Shown one piece after another: positions 12,725 through 24,800 of a DNA stretch of 64,000 nt. This stretch comes from Beroe forskalii (taxonomy: Eukaryota; Ctenophora; Nuda; Beroida; Beroidae): assembly GCA_011033025.1 (NCBI GenBank), contig WFMF01000152.1, positions 186,001 through 250,000 on the forward strand, in the 5' to 3' direction. The translations under genes were made by a program, and so were the position numbers. The first letter of the stretch is position 1. Every line of letters starts with the position of its first letter. The notes under the pieces were generated by a model. The model had not been told where the DNA came from. It saw only the letters and a program-made list of their open reading frames with translations, and did not search any database.

Positions 12725-13240
12725 ATTTTTGCCTTCGACAGGCTGTTGTGATGTCACTTAATTTGTCAGAAATAGTTTCAGAAACAGTTTCAGATGTAAG
12801 ACTTTCAAAATTTTTGCATGCGGCTGGATATTGTACTTGTAATCCAATCATTACTAATATTACGGTTACCAAATTCATAGCCAATGAAACTTAGAAATTT
12901 TCGCCTGCGACGGGCTGTTATGATCAAATTATGGTGCTGGAATGATCCTAGACCGTCTCAAAGGTAAAACAGGTTCCAAATTTTCGCCTGCGGCGCTCTG
13001 TTGTGATCAAATTATGTTGCTGAATTGATCCTAGACAGTCTCAGTGGTAAAACAGGTTCCAAATTTTCGCCTGTGGCGGGCTGTTATGATCAAATTATGT
13101 TGCTGAACATTGATTCTAGACAGTCTCAGAGGCAAAACCTTCCAAATTTTCGCCTGCGGCGGGCTGTTGTCATTATCAAATTATGTTAATAAATTGGCCC
13201 AAGACACACTGAGCCTGCATCGAAGGACAGTGTCAGTAGG
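12725..13240. repeat. 84-bp tandem repeat, about six copies
   Basis: The core TTTTCGCCTGCGGCGGGCTG recurs at about 12728, 12813, 12899, 12982, 13065 and 13148, a period of 83-86 bp. Each unit continues with ATCAAATTATGTTGCTGAA and CTAGACAGTCTCAG. The first two copies are more diverged. Flanks at 12355 and 13495 share an inverted CCCATATCC motif. The rest of 11680-14190 shows no gene. Confidence 0.8.
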
Positions 13241-14193
13241 GATTCGAAATCAAAAAGTTTACATGCAATTGACGGACTGTTTGTGATTTTGCAAATTCAT
13301 CAAAAAAATTGCTTTTGCTTAATAGTAATCATTAAAGGAGCCAATTTTGAGGCCTGTTTGCTTTGTTGTCAAAATGGAATCAATTTAAAAAGCGAAGTGA
13401 GGAGACAGCAAAATAGGCAAAAGTTTTGTGAGCGAAGCGAGTAGGCAGCAAAATGAGTCAAAATTTCTGGTTCGGAGGAAATTTTTCATTTTTTGGATAT
13501 GGGTTTTTGTTACAATTTATTGATAAAAGCAACAATTATGTACTTGATTCCTTCATAAGACTTGTTACCAATCCAATTTTGTTTACACATTGTTCAATGT
13601 TCATAAATTGAAAAAATTGACAAAATTGCTTCAAACCATTGGATTCAAATTCACCCCCTCCCCTCTTATTTGAAGCCCTTCCCTTTTTTTGAAGTTTTTG
13701 GAAAACCAACAGTTATTCAGCACCCTGTCTATTTGAGACTGAAGAGAAGATCATGACACTGATTAAATGATAGAGAACGTCTTTATAATCAGGACTTCAA
13801 AACAGTTGTTCTCTTTCCAAGTTTCATAATTTCGTTTTCTGTTTCAATGCTGTGGCTTGTTCCAAAAAGCAAAAGTTATTTGTCTTTCACATCGATCATA
13901 TTATTTCCCAAACTTAGATGAATCCAGTATGTACAGTCGAATAGTTATGTAGTTTGGCACTGAAATAAGTACAGAACCAAAGTCTTTTCCTCCAATCTAT
14001 AGCCCCACTTGCTCCTTAGATTTTAAGACACAAAATCTTCACCAGGATGTAGCGTAATTTAGGAAAATTTGAGCACATGGCACAGTTGGGCCTTGTCGAC
14101 CTATAATATCTACATTTTCGACAACTGGCATGGTAACTGAATGACAGCTGACTAACAGAAAACAGTTCCTTGTAGAGTGTATATGACTTGCAA

Positions 14194-16926
14194 ATGGAGG
14201 ACCTTCTAGTAGCAGCTGGTTTCATCAATCGCCAACTCCAGGACCACCAGAGAACAGGTGTTGAGTGGCTATCTAAATGCTTCAACAATCAGAATGGTTG
14301 CATTCTTGCTGATGAAATGGGACTTGGAAAAACCACCCAATCTCTTGCATTCTTCAGTATAAACAAGATTGATTCCATACCATCATTAGTAATAGCCCCT
14401 TTATCAGTACTTAACAATTGGGTTTCTGAGTTTGAAAGCTTTCTTCCGAATATATGTACAAAAAAGTATTATGGTGATTCCAATACACGCATGAACCTAC
14501 AAAAAGCACCCTGGGATGTACTTGTGACAACTTATGAAATGCTTTTAAAGGACTCTCAGTTCTTTTCTAGTAAGAAATGGCATATTGTGGTCATAGATGA
14601 AGGTCACAGATTGAAAAATTCCGATGGTTTAACCAACAAAGTTATGAGAGAAGTTCACTGCAATTTTCGTTTGTTGTTATCTGGCACTCCAGTACAAAAC
14701 AATATAAGAGAACTATACTCCCTTCTTAGCTTTGTTGATAATGAAGCATTTCCCCTGGCTGATTGTGATGATTTTTGTGAACGATATGAAGAAGAAAGTT
14801 TTAGTGATGAATTACATGATCTTTTAAGACCTTACTTATTGCGTAGAACAAAGCATCAAGTTCTTGTTGAGTTACCGCCATCAGAAGAGTGCATTGTAAC
14901 ATGTGATATGTCATCCTTGCAAAAGAAAGTGTACAAGGCTTGCTTGGTGAAAGATGCTTCAGTGATTGAGATAGCTTCTAATAAATCGGTGTTACAGAAC
15001 ACTATCATGCAATTACGAAAATGCTCCAATCATCCATATATGTTTGTTGGTATTGAACCTGAACCATTTTGTATTGGGGAACACATTGTTGAAGCAAGTG
15101 GAAAGCTCAAAGCTCTTGACAAAATACTAAGTTATTGCAAAGATAATAGTCACCGAGTGCTGATATTTTCACAATTCACACTAACACTGGACATTATTCA
15201 AGACTATGCGCAGTATAGAAAATTTTCTTATGAAAGACTTGATGGTTCTGTAAGGGATGAAGAACGCTTTAATTCCATCACAAATTTTAGTGAAAATGAA
15301 GTTTTCTGTTTCTTGTTATCAACAAGAGCCGGCGGTGTTGGTTTGAATCTGACTGCAGCAGATACTATAGTATTCTTTGACAGTGATTGGAATCCACAAA
15401 ATGATATTCAAGCTGCAGCAAGAGCTCATCGAATTGGGCAGAAAAAGCCAGTCAAGATAATTAGGTTGATTTCGAAAAATACTGTGGATGAGTACATGCT
15501 TAAAAGAATGGAAGCTAAGTTGCATCTCACTAAACGAGTCATTGCTGAGGGAAGCTTTTCTTCACTTGCCACTTCTGAAAATGATACAAAAACCCTGTCA
15601 GACATGGTAATGTATGGATTAAGTGATCTCTTTGAAAGTGATGAAGGAGACAATGCCAATGAAACAGACATTGGTCGGATGTTGGGAGAAACTAATTCGG
15701 CTGGTGAATGGGTTTTTACAGCTGATAAAGCAGCGATCAATAATGAAATCGACAGTAATGTTGAGGATTTTTATGATTTTGAGGGTGAAAATTACAGAGA
15801 AAAGAATGTGAAAAACAAGAAAACCTTGCAGAGCATCGTATCTGAGAATAAAACATCAAATGGTGAGGATGTTTCGAAATCATCTCGACCCCTGAAACGC
15901 ACTTTCTTCACATCTGATGATCAAGAGCAACAATTAGAACAGCTTGAGCAACAACAAAAAGCATTGCTTGACCAAAAACGGGCTGCTAGAGAAGCTAAAA
16001 AGTTACAAAAATGGGAAGAACTGGGATACAAATCCAGTGCATTACCTGTTGATGATGTTCCTACCCCAATGATAAGTGGAAACCCACTAGATATGGAATA
16101 TGTAGTGGGAGATGTGACGATCCCAGACAAATCAGGCATCATCATTCACTGTACAGATAGCAATGGAAGATGGGGATCTGGGGGGCTCTTCACAGCGTTA
16201 GACAAGCAGTCTGATAACCCTAGGAAGTGCTACGAGCTTGCTAAGGATATGGATGATCTGAAGCAGGGACAGTGTCATGTGATAAGTTACCTCAATGGCA
16301 TGTATGTTGCTCTACTTGTTTGTATTAAGAGAGGCCCATCTTCAACACGGCTTGATTTGAAATGTTTGAATGAAGCATTGTTAGCTTTGAGTACATATGC
16401 TAAATCCAACAGCCTGCCTATTCACATGCCTAGGATTGGCTTCTCTTCCAATGACTGGTACAGTGCAGAGAGACTGCTAAGAAAATGCTTCTTGTCACAC
16501 GAAATCCCAACCACTGTCTATTATTATTCAAGAAGAGGAAAGCAAAATAGTGTAAGAACAACTCAAGGACAGTCGTCATCTGTCAGACCACATATCACAA
16601 GTAGCTGTGGGAAGAAACAAGCAAATAGTTCTTTACAAACTCATATCAATTCATCTGGGAGCATAGCTGCAACAAATCCAAAGCACAGGAAAACTTTTGA
16701 CTTGCCTGAATCATTTTCAAACAGTGTTGTGTACTTGGACCCATCACTGAAGCCCTGTGAAGTACAGGTGTTAAAGCGTTACATTATTGCAGCTAATGGG
16801 GATGTACAGAATTACATTGATGATAAGATCACTTGTGTTGTATCGTACAAGTCAAGTTTTGATGATCCGTGTTTGAGAAATGCCACTTTAATTAACCCTT
16901 ATTGTATGTCGGAGTTCTTTAAGTAG
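14194..16926 (+). CDS. CHD1L: CHD1L/ALC1-like SNF2 chromatin remodeller with macro domain
   Basis: A single uninterrupted frame of 910 codons. It encodes an ATP-dependent nucleosome remodeller of the ALC1 family, which family knowledge places at PARP-activated DNA-damage sites. The SNF2 ATPase lobe shows GLGKT (residues 43-47), DEGH (135-138) and SGTP (163). The helicase C lobe (about 305-450) shows STRAGGVGLNLTAAD and AARAHRIGQ. A basic, Gln-rich linker follows. A macro domain (about 634-785; GDVTIPDKSG, GGLFTALDKQS, MPRIGFSSNDWY) should bind poly-ADP-ribose. The last 80 residues (YIIAANGDVQNYIDDKITCVVS) look BRCT-like, which human CHD1L lacks. An in-frame TAG upstream bounds the frame, though TTCCTTGTAG just before it could be an acceptor. 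Confidence 0.93.
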   Translation: MEDLLVAAGFINRQLQDHQRTGVEWLSKCFNNQNGCILADEMGLGKTTQSLAFFSINKIDSIPSLVIAPLSVLNNWVSEFESFLPNICTKKYYGDSNTRMNLQKAPWDVLVTTYEMLLKDSQFFSSKKWHIVVIDEGHRLKNSDGLTNKVMREVHCNFRLLLSGTPVQNNIRELYSLLSFVDNEAFPLADCDDFCERYEEESFSDELHDLLRPYLLRRTKHQVLVELPPSEECIVTCDMSSLQKKVYKACLVKDASVIEIASNKSVLQNTIMQLRKCSNHPYMFVGIEPEPFCIGEHIVEASGKLKALDKILSYCKDNSHRVLIFSQFTLTLDIIQDYAQYRKFSYERLDGSVRDEERFNSITNFSENEVFCFLLSTRAGGVGLNLTAADTIVFFDSDWNPQNDIQAAARAHRIGQKKPVKIIRLISKNTVDEYMLKRMEAKLHLTKRVIAEGSFSSLATSENDTKTLSDMVMYGLSDLFESDEGDNANETDIGRMLGETNSAGEWVFTADKAAINNEIDSNVEDFYDFEGENYREKNVKNKKTLQSIVSENKTSNGEDVSKSSRPLKRTFFTSDDQEQQLEQLEQQQKALLDQKRAAREAKKLQKWEELGYKSSALPVDDVPTPMISGNPLDMEYVVGDVTIPDKSGIIIHCTDSNGRWGSGGLFTALDKQSDNPRKCYELAKDMDDLKQGQCHVISYLNGMYVALLVCIKRGPSSTRLDLKCLNEALLALSTYAKSNSLPIHMPRIGFSSNDWYSAERLLRKCFLSHEIPTTVYYYSRRGKQNSVRTTQGQSSSVRPHITSSCGKKQANSSLQTHINSSGSIAATNPKHRKTFDLPESFSNSVVYLDPSLKPCEVQVLKRYIIAANGDVQNYIDDKITCVVSYKSSFDDPCLRNATLINPYCMSEFFK

Positions 16927-18720
16927 CTTGCTTTCGTGAACTTGTAAATTTCGTGTATGTAACTTTATGTCGTACATGCGGTATTACTGTTTGAGGCTAA
17001 TGAAGCCAGAGTGCCTTATGTTGATCAGGTCGATTGAATTCTATTTATTAATTCATGAATCATAATGTGTAGTAAGACTAATCGGTAGTGGAATCTAATT
17101 CAGCATTGCGTTATGTGTACACCTTATGAGGTTAATTATTTCATCTCAACGTGGCTCATTAGGTCCAATGTATTTTAAATCAATTTAGTTCTTGTTTTGA
17201 ATACCTATAATGGTTTCAAATTTTTTGAAAGTTTGAAGAATTCACTTGCTAACTTCAAACAAATGATGGACCTCGCAATTGGAACTCCCAATTGGAACTC
17301 GCAATTGAGATTTCGTGTTGTTTTTTGCTTGTTTTGTATTCCTATTTTAGGACATGTAAGTTATAACAGGTGATAACTAGAAAGCAAGCTCCTGTCTTAA
17401 TTGTAATATTCTAAGTTAGGTCTTCAGGATAGAGTTCAGATACCCTATCAGATTCTGATATTCCTATATGTGCCAAGTTATTGGGGTTAAAACTTATGAT
17501 TAAAAACCCTCCGAAATAATATTAGTAAGTTAGTATACTTTGTTCAATTTGTATTTGGTGATTGATGAATTCCAATATTCTTACTGTCTTATTACATTTG
17601 AGATTGAAATTAGCATGTACGTTTTATACTTTTATATTGTTTTATCGTTACAATTATTGATTTATGTGTCATTAATAGCCTTGGAGTAGGGTTAGCAGAG
17701 ATCCAATTGGCAATTTTGCCCCATTTTTGCCCCATCGACACGGTAAAATAGAAATTGACAGGAAGGAAAAACAACGTTTAATGATGCGTGCTGCCCCAAG
17801 TTACATGCGTTTTTGCAGCTATCAAAACCCATTCGAAGTTGTTGCTACAATGTTAAACTTTTTACACCTTTTTAGATAACTTATTAACTTTTCTGTTGGT
17901 TCCAGATCCGCTTAACTTCTATCCCTAAGCCCTACTTTTTAGTTTTTACCAGTTTTTTAATCCAATCCCGTCTTTTGGATAAATTTCCTAAACTTAGTGT
18001 AGCTATCCTTACTTCTCCCTATTTTACACTCTTCCACTTTGATACGCCTTGACCCGTGTAGTGGCAGGCAGCTGTCGTTTGATACGCATATTAGAGCTAC
18101 ATTAGAGGCATTGTCAGTGGGCCGGTACCATTTTCTGATGTAATCTTGTGACTTTGCGTAGGGCGCGGAGCTTTTTATTGGGATCCATTTTCTGCGGTCC
18201 GCGAATTTAGCGCGCTGTACGTACGTATTTATTACTGGATCGGTAGATTGAGGACGTGCGCGCTTCTGTATTTTCGTTTTTTTGCGGAAAACTGGCACCA
18301 TCATTCGAAAATTTCTATCTTATACAATGACCGACGCCCATACATGTATACATTGGGCATTAACTTTGAACATTGGTACCTAAGCCATTCCTGTAGGAGT
18401 GGCATTTTGCCACCTAAACAAAACGTAAAACACAATGCTTTTGGCGAAGTGCTGACATCTTATTGTACACCTACCAAATACTTAGGTCCGAGAGCTTTAG
18501 AGCTGTTAATTGTACTTTTGAAATGAATGGATGTGCATTTAAGGGGGTCAGGGGTGGACTATATTACATTATAAGAGTAAGAATTGGCTTCTACTCGATT
18601 CTATAACCTGAATTAGAAAATCGATTGCAGTATTTTTGTTATGATTTTAGTATACCCATACGCCTCTATAGATAAGACATTGGACTGAATATTAACCCCT
18701 CCCTATGACTTGATCATAAA
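16927..18720. other. intergenic, nothing recognised
   Basis: AT-rich spacer between CHD1L and the first DUSP11-like gene. A 115-codon minus-strand open frame at 17957-18304 is basic but matches no family I know and has no supporting context. GATTATAGTG-like or poly(A) signals were not clear. Confidence 0.4.
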
Positions 18721-18809
18721 CCCCACTCTAGGATGGGTTATCCCACTCTATAACCTTAACATTAACCCACTCTATAAGTCTTTAACTTGAACCCCACTCT
18801 AGGATGGGT
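18721..18809 (+). repeat. duplicated acceptor/start-codon region of DUSP11-like copy 1
   Basis: CCCCACTCTAGGATGGGT occurs at 18721-18738 and again at 18792-18809, 71 bp apart. The second copy contains the used ATG (18804). Between them, CCCACTCTATAA words repeat too. The CTCTAG before each ATG resembles a 3' splice site, so a 5' UTR intron may end here. Confidence 0.6.
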
Positions 18810-21800
18810 AAGAGCGATATCCCTGATCGGTGGGATCGGTTTAGTCCCTTCAACAAGCCAGTGCGAGGGACGTGTCTGCTGGCGCACAAGACCCCCCTTC
18901 ACTCCTCCTTCAACAGAAACCTCACACCCACCGACCTCGTTCAGGCTCTCAAGGTATGGGCAGGAGTTGGGCGGTGAAAGTCAGATGATGGCGTAGAATG
19001 TTGCATTGGTGACGTCGGACCATGCCATTACACAACTTTTTCCAGCTAGTGGGGGCTGAGCCCCCCCCCCATTCCATGTGTAGTTTGACTTCATCTAAGA
19101 ACGTCTTATTTTGCAGGAAAGAGGGTTGAAACTGATGGTTGTTATCGATCTCACCAACACAGACAGATACTACTCCCCCAAGGTATGAACTTAAGATCTT
19201 AAGATTGGTTTCGATATGTCCCTTTCACTTCTTAGATGGTTTTATAAATGAAATTATGTCTGAAATTACATCATCTTATCAGAATTCTTATAATTTCTAA
19301 CGCCCTCCCCTACAGGAGTTCGTGCCCCTGGGCGTGGTCCACCGGAAGATCCCGTGTGTGCACGACAAGCTGCCCTCCCAAGAACAGGTGGACCAGTTCA
19401 AGGAGATCGTCAGTTCGGTGGCCGCGCACAGCTCGTCAGTTGTGGGCGTGCACTGCTCTTACGGCGTCAACTGCACGGGCTACATGATCGCAAGGTACCT
19501 CATAGAGTCGCTGGGATGGAGTGCGGAGGATGCCATCAACGAGGTGAGGGGTTTACTTGCTCATTCTAGCATTTTAATACATTTTAAAGAGTTCAGCAGG
19601 GATTCCAGTTGGAATTACTCACTACATTTCTATACATTTTAAAGAGGTCAGCAGGGATTCCAGTTAGAAACATTGTACTTCAGCCCCTCGTTCAGCACTC
19701 CAGTTGAGAAGGGGTTGCTGTTAGAGGGTGTGAACTGGTAGGCTTTAACATGCCCGTTACTACTGGTGGTCTGCATCAGCAATAAGTGTCAATATCTAAA
19801 CATATGAGGTCATATTACCTCAGCAGTTCACCCTGCTCCATTATATTTCTCACCCTCCCGGCCTCCCACTTCCTTGTCCCTCATTCCATATCCTGATTCC
19901 TGAGCAATGCCTCAGCCCCCACTACCCCTCCCCTGCCCCCTTCCCTCCCCTGCACAGAATGGCGTAGCTGCTAGCTCTGCCCCTCTTGTATCGGATTAAA
20001 TCTGGATACCAATGAAAATTACCTTGGTAATATTGATAACAACCTTCATATAATTTTGGTCCAATTTGAGCATTTTCCAGTAGCCCATGCAAAGTCAGTA
20101 TGAAATATTCGAGTAGACAAAGTTGCTCAACGGTTTTTGGTCTGATAACTTTATAATAGCAGTGATAATAAACTTCATAATTTTGGTCCAATTTCAGCAA
20201 TGAAATACGGTATTTAAACAATTTTAATCTTATTCAAACAGCACTTTCGTCATTCACGGAAACATGGAATATACTCTACAAATAAAATCAACATTTCTGA
20301 AAAAATAATTAATCTATTAACCCCATCAAAAATTATCGATTATGCTTGATAAAATAATAATATATTGGAAGTTCAATCATTCATTAAAAAATTAAAATTA
20401 AAATTATCTAGTATATTGCAAAGTGTTTGCCCATGCCTGCTCTGCACCCATCAGACAATGATAAACTTAGAAAGATTTTATATGGAGTGTATAGGTGTCG
20501 CAGAGTTTTTAACTCTAATAAGTAGATGATTGAATAACTCCAGTAATTGTTTGCTCCTGTCTTGGCAAAATCTGCTGTTGAAAGCACGGTTCTCTGAAGT
20601 CCGATCTACGGTTCATACCCTTCTCCCGGGGGTGATGGGGAGGGCTCAGCAGTAAGTGACAACCTTACTGCTGAGCCTGACTGAGTCTGTCGCTGGTCTG
20701 CCCCCATTGCAGTAAAACCTCAATTCTAGTCGTAGGTGGTTGGAAGGTACTTCATCGCCATATTAACAGGATTAAAGGATGATTAGTCATAAAAGGATGA
20801 TTAAATGGTGACTGAAGGATACACAACCAATCATAGTGTTGGTTTTGTATCCTATAAGGGAATCACAATATCCTAAGTAAGAATCGACAATATTTCGGCA
20901 TAAATTTCTGACAATGTGGCATTATAAACAATATATATTAATAATATTGAATCATCACACCATAGATAAAAAGCAGATCGGGTATTTGATAAGAATGATC
21001 GATATGAATTATTTCCTTATCTTACCGATGGCTAGACAAGTAGGGTAAGGTGACCACTGTCCGTTATCGCATGTGATGGTGTTTGGACCCATTGTGGAGC
21101 CCCTTTTCTAAACGTAACTTTGGGGGTCGACCTATTTTTTTTTTTTTTTTGTTAAGGTAAATGTTGTTTTCTGAAAAAACAAAAACAAATAAAACAAAAA
21201 ACAAAAAAAAAAAAAACAAAAAAACCAAAAATACAAAAATAAAAAACAAAAAACAAAAAAAAAAAAAAAAAAAAAACAAAAAAGTTACAAAAAACAAAAA
21301 AACATAAAACAATAAAACAATAAAAACAAAACTACAATAAAAACAAAAAATACAAAAACAAAAACATGTTGTTCCAAAAAACATGAAAACCAAAAAACAC
21401 AAAAAATATGAAAGGGAATTTGGTTTGTGCCCATTTTTTGCTGATGGTGTCGTCTTTTCAAAATCAATTCTTTGTTGAAACCACTTTTCTAATAAAGTAT
21501 TTTTTGTTGAACGCTATTTTCCCCTACTCTGAACATGGTACCATCAGAGAGTTTGATGATTGTGTTTTACTGATACACATTGCTTTTTAGACCTAGAGAT
21601 TTAGCAATTTTAGAGGAGATTCTCAATTTAAGGCGATCGGTCGAAAATTTTTGTCGCAGGAGGCTTCTAAAAATTTAACTGCCAAATGCTTGAAATTACG
21701 TTTAAGACCGAAACTTTAGAATGTAGCCCTATTCGGTGATACAATGACGAAGTGATAATAATAGTTTCTCAATGCCTCAATAAATAGGAATGAGAAATCT

Positions 21801-24800
21801 ACGATGAAATTGTGAAGCACGTAAGTTCACGTGGATGTTTTCTAGAAATTAGGGATTTCAAGAAATTTATATTTGCATAGGTCATTCGACTTGATTTAAT
21901 TTTGAAACAAGTTCAGATGCGATAGAAACATTTCGTAAACTTGATGTCAGTTTCTGTATTTCAGCCGTTGAGTTCACGTCGATGAGTTGAAGGGAATTGA
22001 TAAGAAATACGTGACTAATGTTGCTTGTTCCGAGTTAGAATAAGGTTTGGTTATGTGGGCTCGAACTGACAAAATGAATGTGAAAATGGATTTTCCACAC
22101 TCAATTCAGCAGAAGGTTACTACGCCAACCTTAATAACTTGATGTATCAATAGTAAATTATATTTACTCTTTTATTTGTTTTTTAATCCATTTTGTAATT
22201 TTGTATTTTTGTATTTCATGTTTTTGTTTTTTTGTTTTGTTTTTGTATTTTTGTTTTTATGTTTTTTTGTTTTTTTTTGTTTTTTTGTTTTTTATGTTTT
22301 TGTTTTTTTTTGTTTTTTGTTTTTTTTGTTTTTTTTTGTTTTTGTTTTTTTTGTTTTTTTGTTTTTTGTTTTTTTGTTTTTTGTTAGGTAAATGTGATTT
22401 TTTGAAAAAAACAAAAAACAAAAAAAACAAAAAAAACAAAAAAATATGTCGGCCACCCCCCAACTTCTACTACCTCGCCGTGGGGTCTGTTTTCCAGGGC
22501 GTAGCCAAGGTCTAAATCACATCCCGTCACTGTAAATGAGTAAATGTTACCAACGCTAACGGTTATTCTGTTTGGGGGGTTTGGCCGTTAGGGGTGGGTA
22601 TTACTATTAAAGTATTAGTTACTTACAACACCAGTGTCTTAGCACATCAGTGACTTAGCACACCAGTGTCTAAGCACACAAGTTACTTACCACACTCGGT
22701 TCTTTGAGCGTTGGCTGTTGACATCTCCGGACATTGCCAGCATTCACCCGCCCCCTTCTCGGAGAAGTGGTTTTCCGGACACAGCTCGCACCTCGACATG
22801 TCGCTGTTCCTGTACGTTCCTGCCCGGCATGCCACTGCGAAACACATTGATTGGATTTAGTGATATATTCTCCGGTAGATAAAGTTCTAGCTATGTGGGC
22901 TATAATGGTACCTATGAATCATAGCCACCAGACAATTTCTAGTACCGTTTGAAGTAGTGCTAGGTCTTCTGGCACTGGGTTGGATTACCGGAAAGATTGA
23001 CTACTTGGTTAACTTTCGCTGGATAATTCCTGTGAAAATCGCAGGCATCTCTTTCTGACTAACAATACGAGTCACTAAATATCAACTCACTGCACTCAGT
23101 ATGTTTTTGGTTTGATGTGGATCCTTCATTACAGGGGCTGCAGTTTTCATCTCCCGCTGCACTGATTTCATTGTCTCTACAAGGAACACATCCATTGTGT
23201 TCGAAACTTACCATGAAGTATTGCCCAGCAGGACATAGCACTGAAGTTTAAAGGAGTCATGTACTTAGTTTAATGTGTTCTGTATTGCAAAATGGAGTCC
23301 TAAGGTATAGCTTCAAGTGTATCGTCAATTGTAATGATACTGCTTATATTTGATTAGAATCGAGTGATGAAAACATTAAAATATTGATTTGCTAGTCATC
23401 TTAAACCGTACAATAATATCTGGTAGAATCTAAACCATCATTCACTAACCTGGTGCACCACCTGGGTCCATTGCCATACTCGCGTAACTTGGTCTCATAA
23501 CTACCAGTGATACAAGGACAAGCCATGCCATCAGCGTATCCCTACCGAGGAAACCCTTATAGCTGAATGATAGTGTCACTAATAAAGCATTATTTGTCGA
23601 GGAGAAGCCGAATGCAATAAGTGCAACGGTACCACTAGGGGGCATCAGATTAGTGTATTGTGCCACGACGCAACTGAAGAAATTGTTGGTGGACTAATTC
23701 GTAATTCATCGAGAAATATGAAATATTATGCCGAGGCCTTGAAATTCTTAATGTGAGTGAAAAAAATGTTAGAACATCAATAAGCTATTTAAAATCTGGC
23801 GTCTTCTTCGGAAGCGCATCTACATACATACATACAATCTGGCGATTCTTTGCACGAATATCATCATTTTATATTTTTCATCTTAGATAAAATCATAATT
23901 GACACTTAAGTTTCCTGATTCAGTACTAATCAGACCTGTTTAAGTCACGTGATAATAAATATGAAACAAGTTCTTCGAAAATGAGCAGACACTCAAATTT
24001 CTGTAGAAAAATTTGGCTCCAAGTCCAGTTAAAATGGGGAATAATTTACTTTTACTGAAATTTATCCAAAGTCAGTGAAAATAGTTTTTCCAACAAATGA
24101 TGGGTAAATATGGAATCACATGTTACATGGAGTCAGTTTTGACTTGGGTCATTTTTGATTTTGAGTCACTTTTGGCTTCGAATCAATTTTTTTCGGACTT
24201 CGAGTCACATTCTGTCACTTCTGTAACTTTGAATCACTTTGACTAACTGTAAAAAGTAAAAAAAATTATGAAAACAGGAAAATCCGAAATCATTGTCGCT
24301 GGACCTTTATTAATGGCGACCCTTACTTAAAAGTCGAATCAGAGTAGGTGTGGCACTGTGGCAAGCTTGAGTTATAACTTAGAAGCAGAAATTGGCGAAG
24401 AACTGATTTCTGCGTGAGAATAAGAGCTAGCTCGTGGCAGTGTGAGGGACAGGTTTGTGAGGGGAGGAGACCCATGACAAAAGGAAGAGTGGCACCATAG
24501 AGAAGAAATATAGAGAGAAAACCCGTGGTTCTTGGGGAGCAATTTTACTAGGACAAAGGATGCTCGGGGAGTGGGTCCTCAAGAGGACGGGTGCTCATTG
24601 TTCAGCAAAATATTAGAATATATTGAAGTATTGAATGCAGAGATTTATAAGCTTCTACTTTTACTAGGTCTTGAACATCATTCATAGACAGCCATGTTGT
24701 GCTGTATGAAATGATAATAAATTCATATGTAAATCCTCTATGATCCTCCAAGGAGGAATGCTTATGACCCAGCAAAAGCGATTAGGGGAACCATTGTGGA

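Noticed and set aside
17957..18304. 115-codon minus-strand basic frame
   Set aside because: No family signature, no splice or neighbour support. Length is within chance for this DNA.
21064..22515. Phe-rich and Lys-rich open frames
   Set aside because: Low-complexity A- and T-rich tracts within an intron.
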